From contig JAPLHV010000092.1 of assembly GCA_026389455.1 (NCBI GenBank), forward strand, positions 1 through 32,280: a stretch of 32,280 nucleotides of DNA. The letters are read 5' to 3'. Below, one piece after another: positions 31,572-32,280 of the stretch. Below the pieces are notes generated by a model, which saw only the letters and a program-made list of their open reading frames with translations, ran no database searches and was not told the DNA's origin. Every line of letters starts with the position of its first letter. Positions within the stretch are counted from its first letter, which is position 1. The position numbers were made by a program, and so were the translations under genes. This DNA comes from Coprothermobacterota bacterium. Lineage in GTDB: Bacteria > Caldisericota > JANLFM01.

Positions 31572-31590
31572 CAGAACACCCTGCCGGGGG
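31572..31590 (-). repeat. Inverted third copy of the CCCGGCAGGG element
   Basis: Reverse complement of the 31256-31276 element over its first 17 bases. Confidence 0.65.
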
Positions 31591-31881
31591 CTATCGAGCT
31601 GCCGCAAGTTGACTTGTTGTCGTCAGCCTTGATGATCCAGAGATCTTGTTTACCCTCAGACTGTCTAACCCCACTCAGTTTGAGAAAGAACCGTTTTTTA
31701 GAACCCGGCAGGTCGGCCGAACGCTGAGGCCATAACCGCACATCCTCCGCCTGCTCAACCACCCCGTTCAGGTTTGGCTTATTTTTGAAGGAGTAGAGAT
31801 TGTGGTCCTCGCTGCGATCCCATTTCGATTTCCCTGAGAGATCTGCTTGTAGGCAATCTTCTTTCTATCCTTCTTGGACAG

Positions 31882-32280
31882 TCAAGTTTGGCGAACCAAT
31901 GGGATCTCGCAGCCTAGGCGGAGGGCTTCCAAGGGGATCGCCTCACCGCCGGCGAAAGGATCCAGCACCTTGGGGGGCGCGCCACCGTTGGCAGCGAGGA
32001 TTTCCTGACGAGCCTGCTGGAGCAAGCCCTGGTTCATGGAGTTCTCCCACTTGGACAGACGGGCGATGAAGGCCGACTTGGCGATCCGCTCCTCCTCGGT
32101 CTTGGGAGCCGGGGTGAGGGCGGCGTAGATCGTGGCCCGGGACGCGGCCAGTGGCTTTCTCGCCCACCAGATGTGCAGGGTGGAGATGTGCCCGTGGCGG
32201 ATGCTCTTCTCCCGCGTGGACTCTGCACTGACCTCCTTGACCGGGAAATCCACCTCGATTAAACGCTTTTCGTCAGTCAT
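31882..32280 (-). pseudogene. DUF1156 DNA methylase, truncated N-terminal fragment
   Basis: The 132-codon frame starts at the ATG formed by the last three bases of the window. It has the DUF1156 opening: KRLIEVDFPVKEVSAESTRE, then RHGHISTLHIWWARKPLAAS and RATIYAALTPAP, then the methyltransferase S-adenosylmethionine motif VLDPFAGGEAIPLEALRLGC. Intact members are commonly several hundred residues longer. The similarity ends abruptly at GCEI, where a residue pattern such as ASDLNPVA is expected, and the frame stops seven codons later. A breakpoint at about 31900 therefore removed the catalytic body, and the repeat-rich DNA follows. The motif also reads FAGGE where FAGGG is usual. Such genes are often part of anti-phage islands; the flank beyond 32280 is not visible. 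Not functional as a methylase. Confidence 0.8.

Larger units (their letters stand above)
30685..31881. other. Repeat-rich non-coding stretch
   Basis: About 1.2 kb with no gene that I can support; open frames here are short, overlap the repeats and resemble no family. It holds three copies of a CCTGGGAC/CCAGTGCGG element, three copies of a CCCGGCAGGG element, one dispersed GGGCGGGTTT palindrome, an imperfect hairpin at 31351-31380 and a 13-bp inverted pair (31180-31192 and 31276-31288). The left part (30685-30770) should contain the DUF1269 promoter, but no clear hexamers were seen. A reverse-strand frame at 31490-31790 is open but not recognisable and may be a decayed gene end. Confidence 0.6.

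Noticed and set aside
31064-31590. CRISPR array
   Set aside because: Repeats are few, imperfect, irregularly spaced and in both orientations, without cas genes.
31490-31762. Possible gene on the - strand in the repeat region
   Set aside because: The frame runs into the repeat copies, has no recognisable domain and no start signal; at most it is a decayed remnant.

Overview
The window looks like a chromosomal segment of an anaerobic bacterium of Chloroflexota (Anaerolineae-like) type. The evidence is moderately high GC, a tungsten-type aldehyde:ferredoxin oxidoreductase, a BMP-family lipoprotein with a Ser/Pro/Thr linker, a cobalamin mutase, a VapB/PIN pair and dispersed palindromes of a kind common in that phylum. 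The taxonomic call is inference. No rRNA, tRNA, CRISPR array, integrase or intact transposase was seen.

Layout. 1-1062 (-) is the N-terminal part of an adenine deaminase running off the left edge. 1245-3389 (-) is a superfamily-I helicase with an N-terminal RelE-like domain. 3680-4429 (-) is a membrane protein ending in a cytochrome b5-like domain, under a promoter with a direct-repeat operator. 4732-8305 (+) holds a CoA-acylating aldehyde dehydrogenase, a STAS protein and a 14-TM MFS transporter. 8330-9229 (-) is a nucleotidyltransferase. 9496-10083 (+) is a VapB-like antitoxin followed by a vapC gene broken by an internal deletion.

20190-10198 (-) is a tightly packed ten-gene operon: two-cassette ATPase, two permeases and a BMP substrate-binding lipoprotein (nucleoside/nucleobase-type importer), then a TudS-related desulfidase disrupted by a 25-bp tandem duplication, a TenA-like protein, a zinc alcohol dehydrogenase, a MoaD-like protein, a tungsten AOR and its polyferredoxin. 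Divergent from it, 20654-22036 (+) encodes an 8-oxoguanine/isocytosine-deaminase-type amidohydrolase. 29326-22092 (-) is a second compact operon: B12-dependent acyl-CoA mutase, class III CoA-transferase, dihydropyrimidinase-like hydrolase, PreT and PreA.

Taken together, 10-29 kb reads as a locus for import and catabolism of nitrogen heterocycles. The importer brings in a base, deaminase and desulfidase convert modified bases, PreTA reduces the ring and the hydantoinase opens it. Carbon could leave through an acid, CoA-transferase and mutase to succinyl-CoA, while alcohol dehydrogenase plus AOR could oxidise a hydroxymethyl or aldehyde group with ferredoxin as acceptor. The individual families are recognisable; the joint pathway is hypothesis. 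A ureidopropionase and a beta-amino-acid aminotransferase are not in the window.

The right end holds a GNAT acetyltransferase (29569-30039, +), a DUF1269 membrane protein (30196-30684, -), about 1.2 kb of non-coding repeat-rich DNA, and the truncated N-terminus of a DUF1156 DNA methylase (31882-32280, -), which looks like a rearrangement scar.
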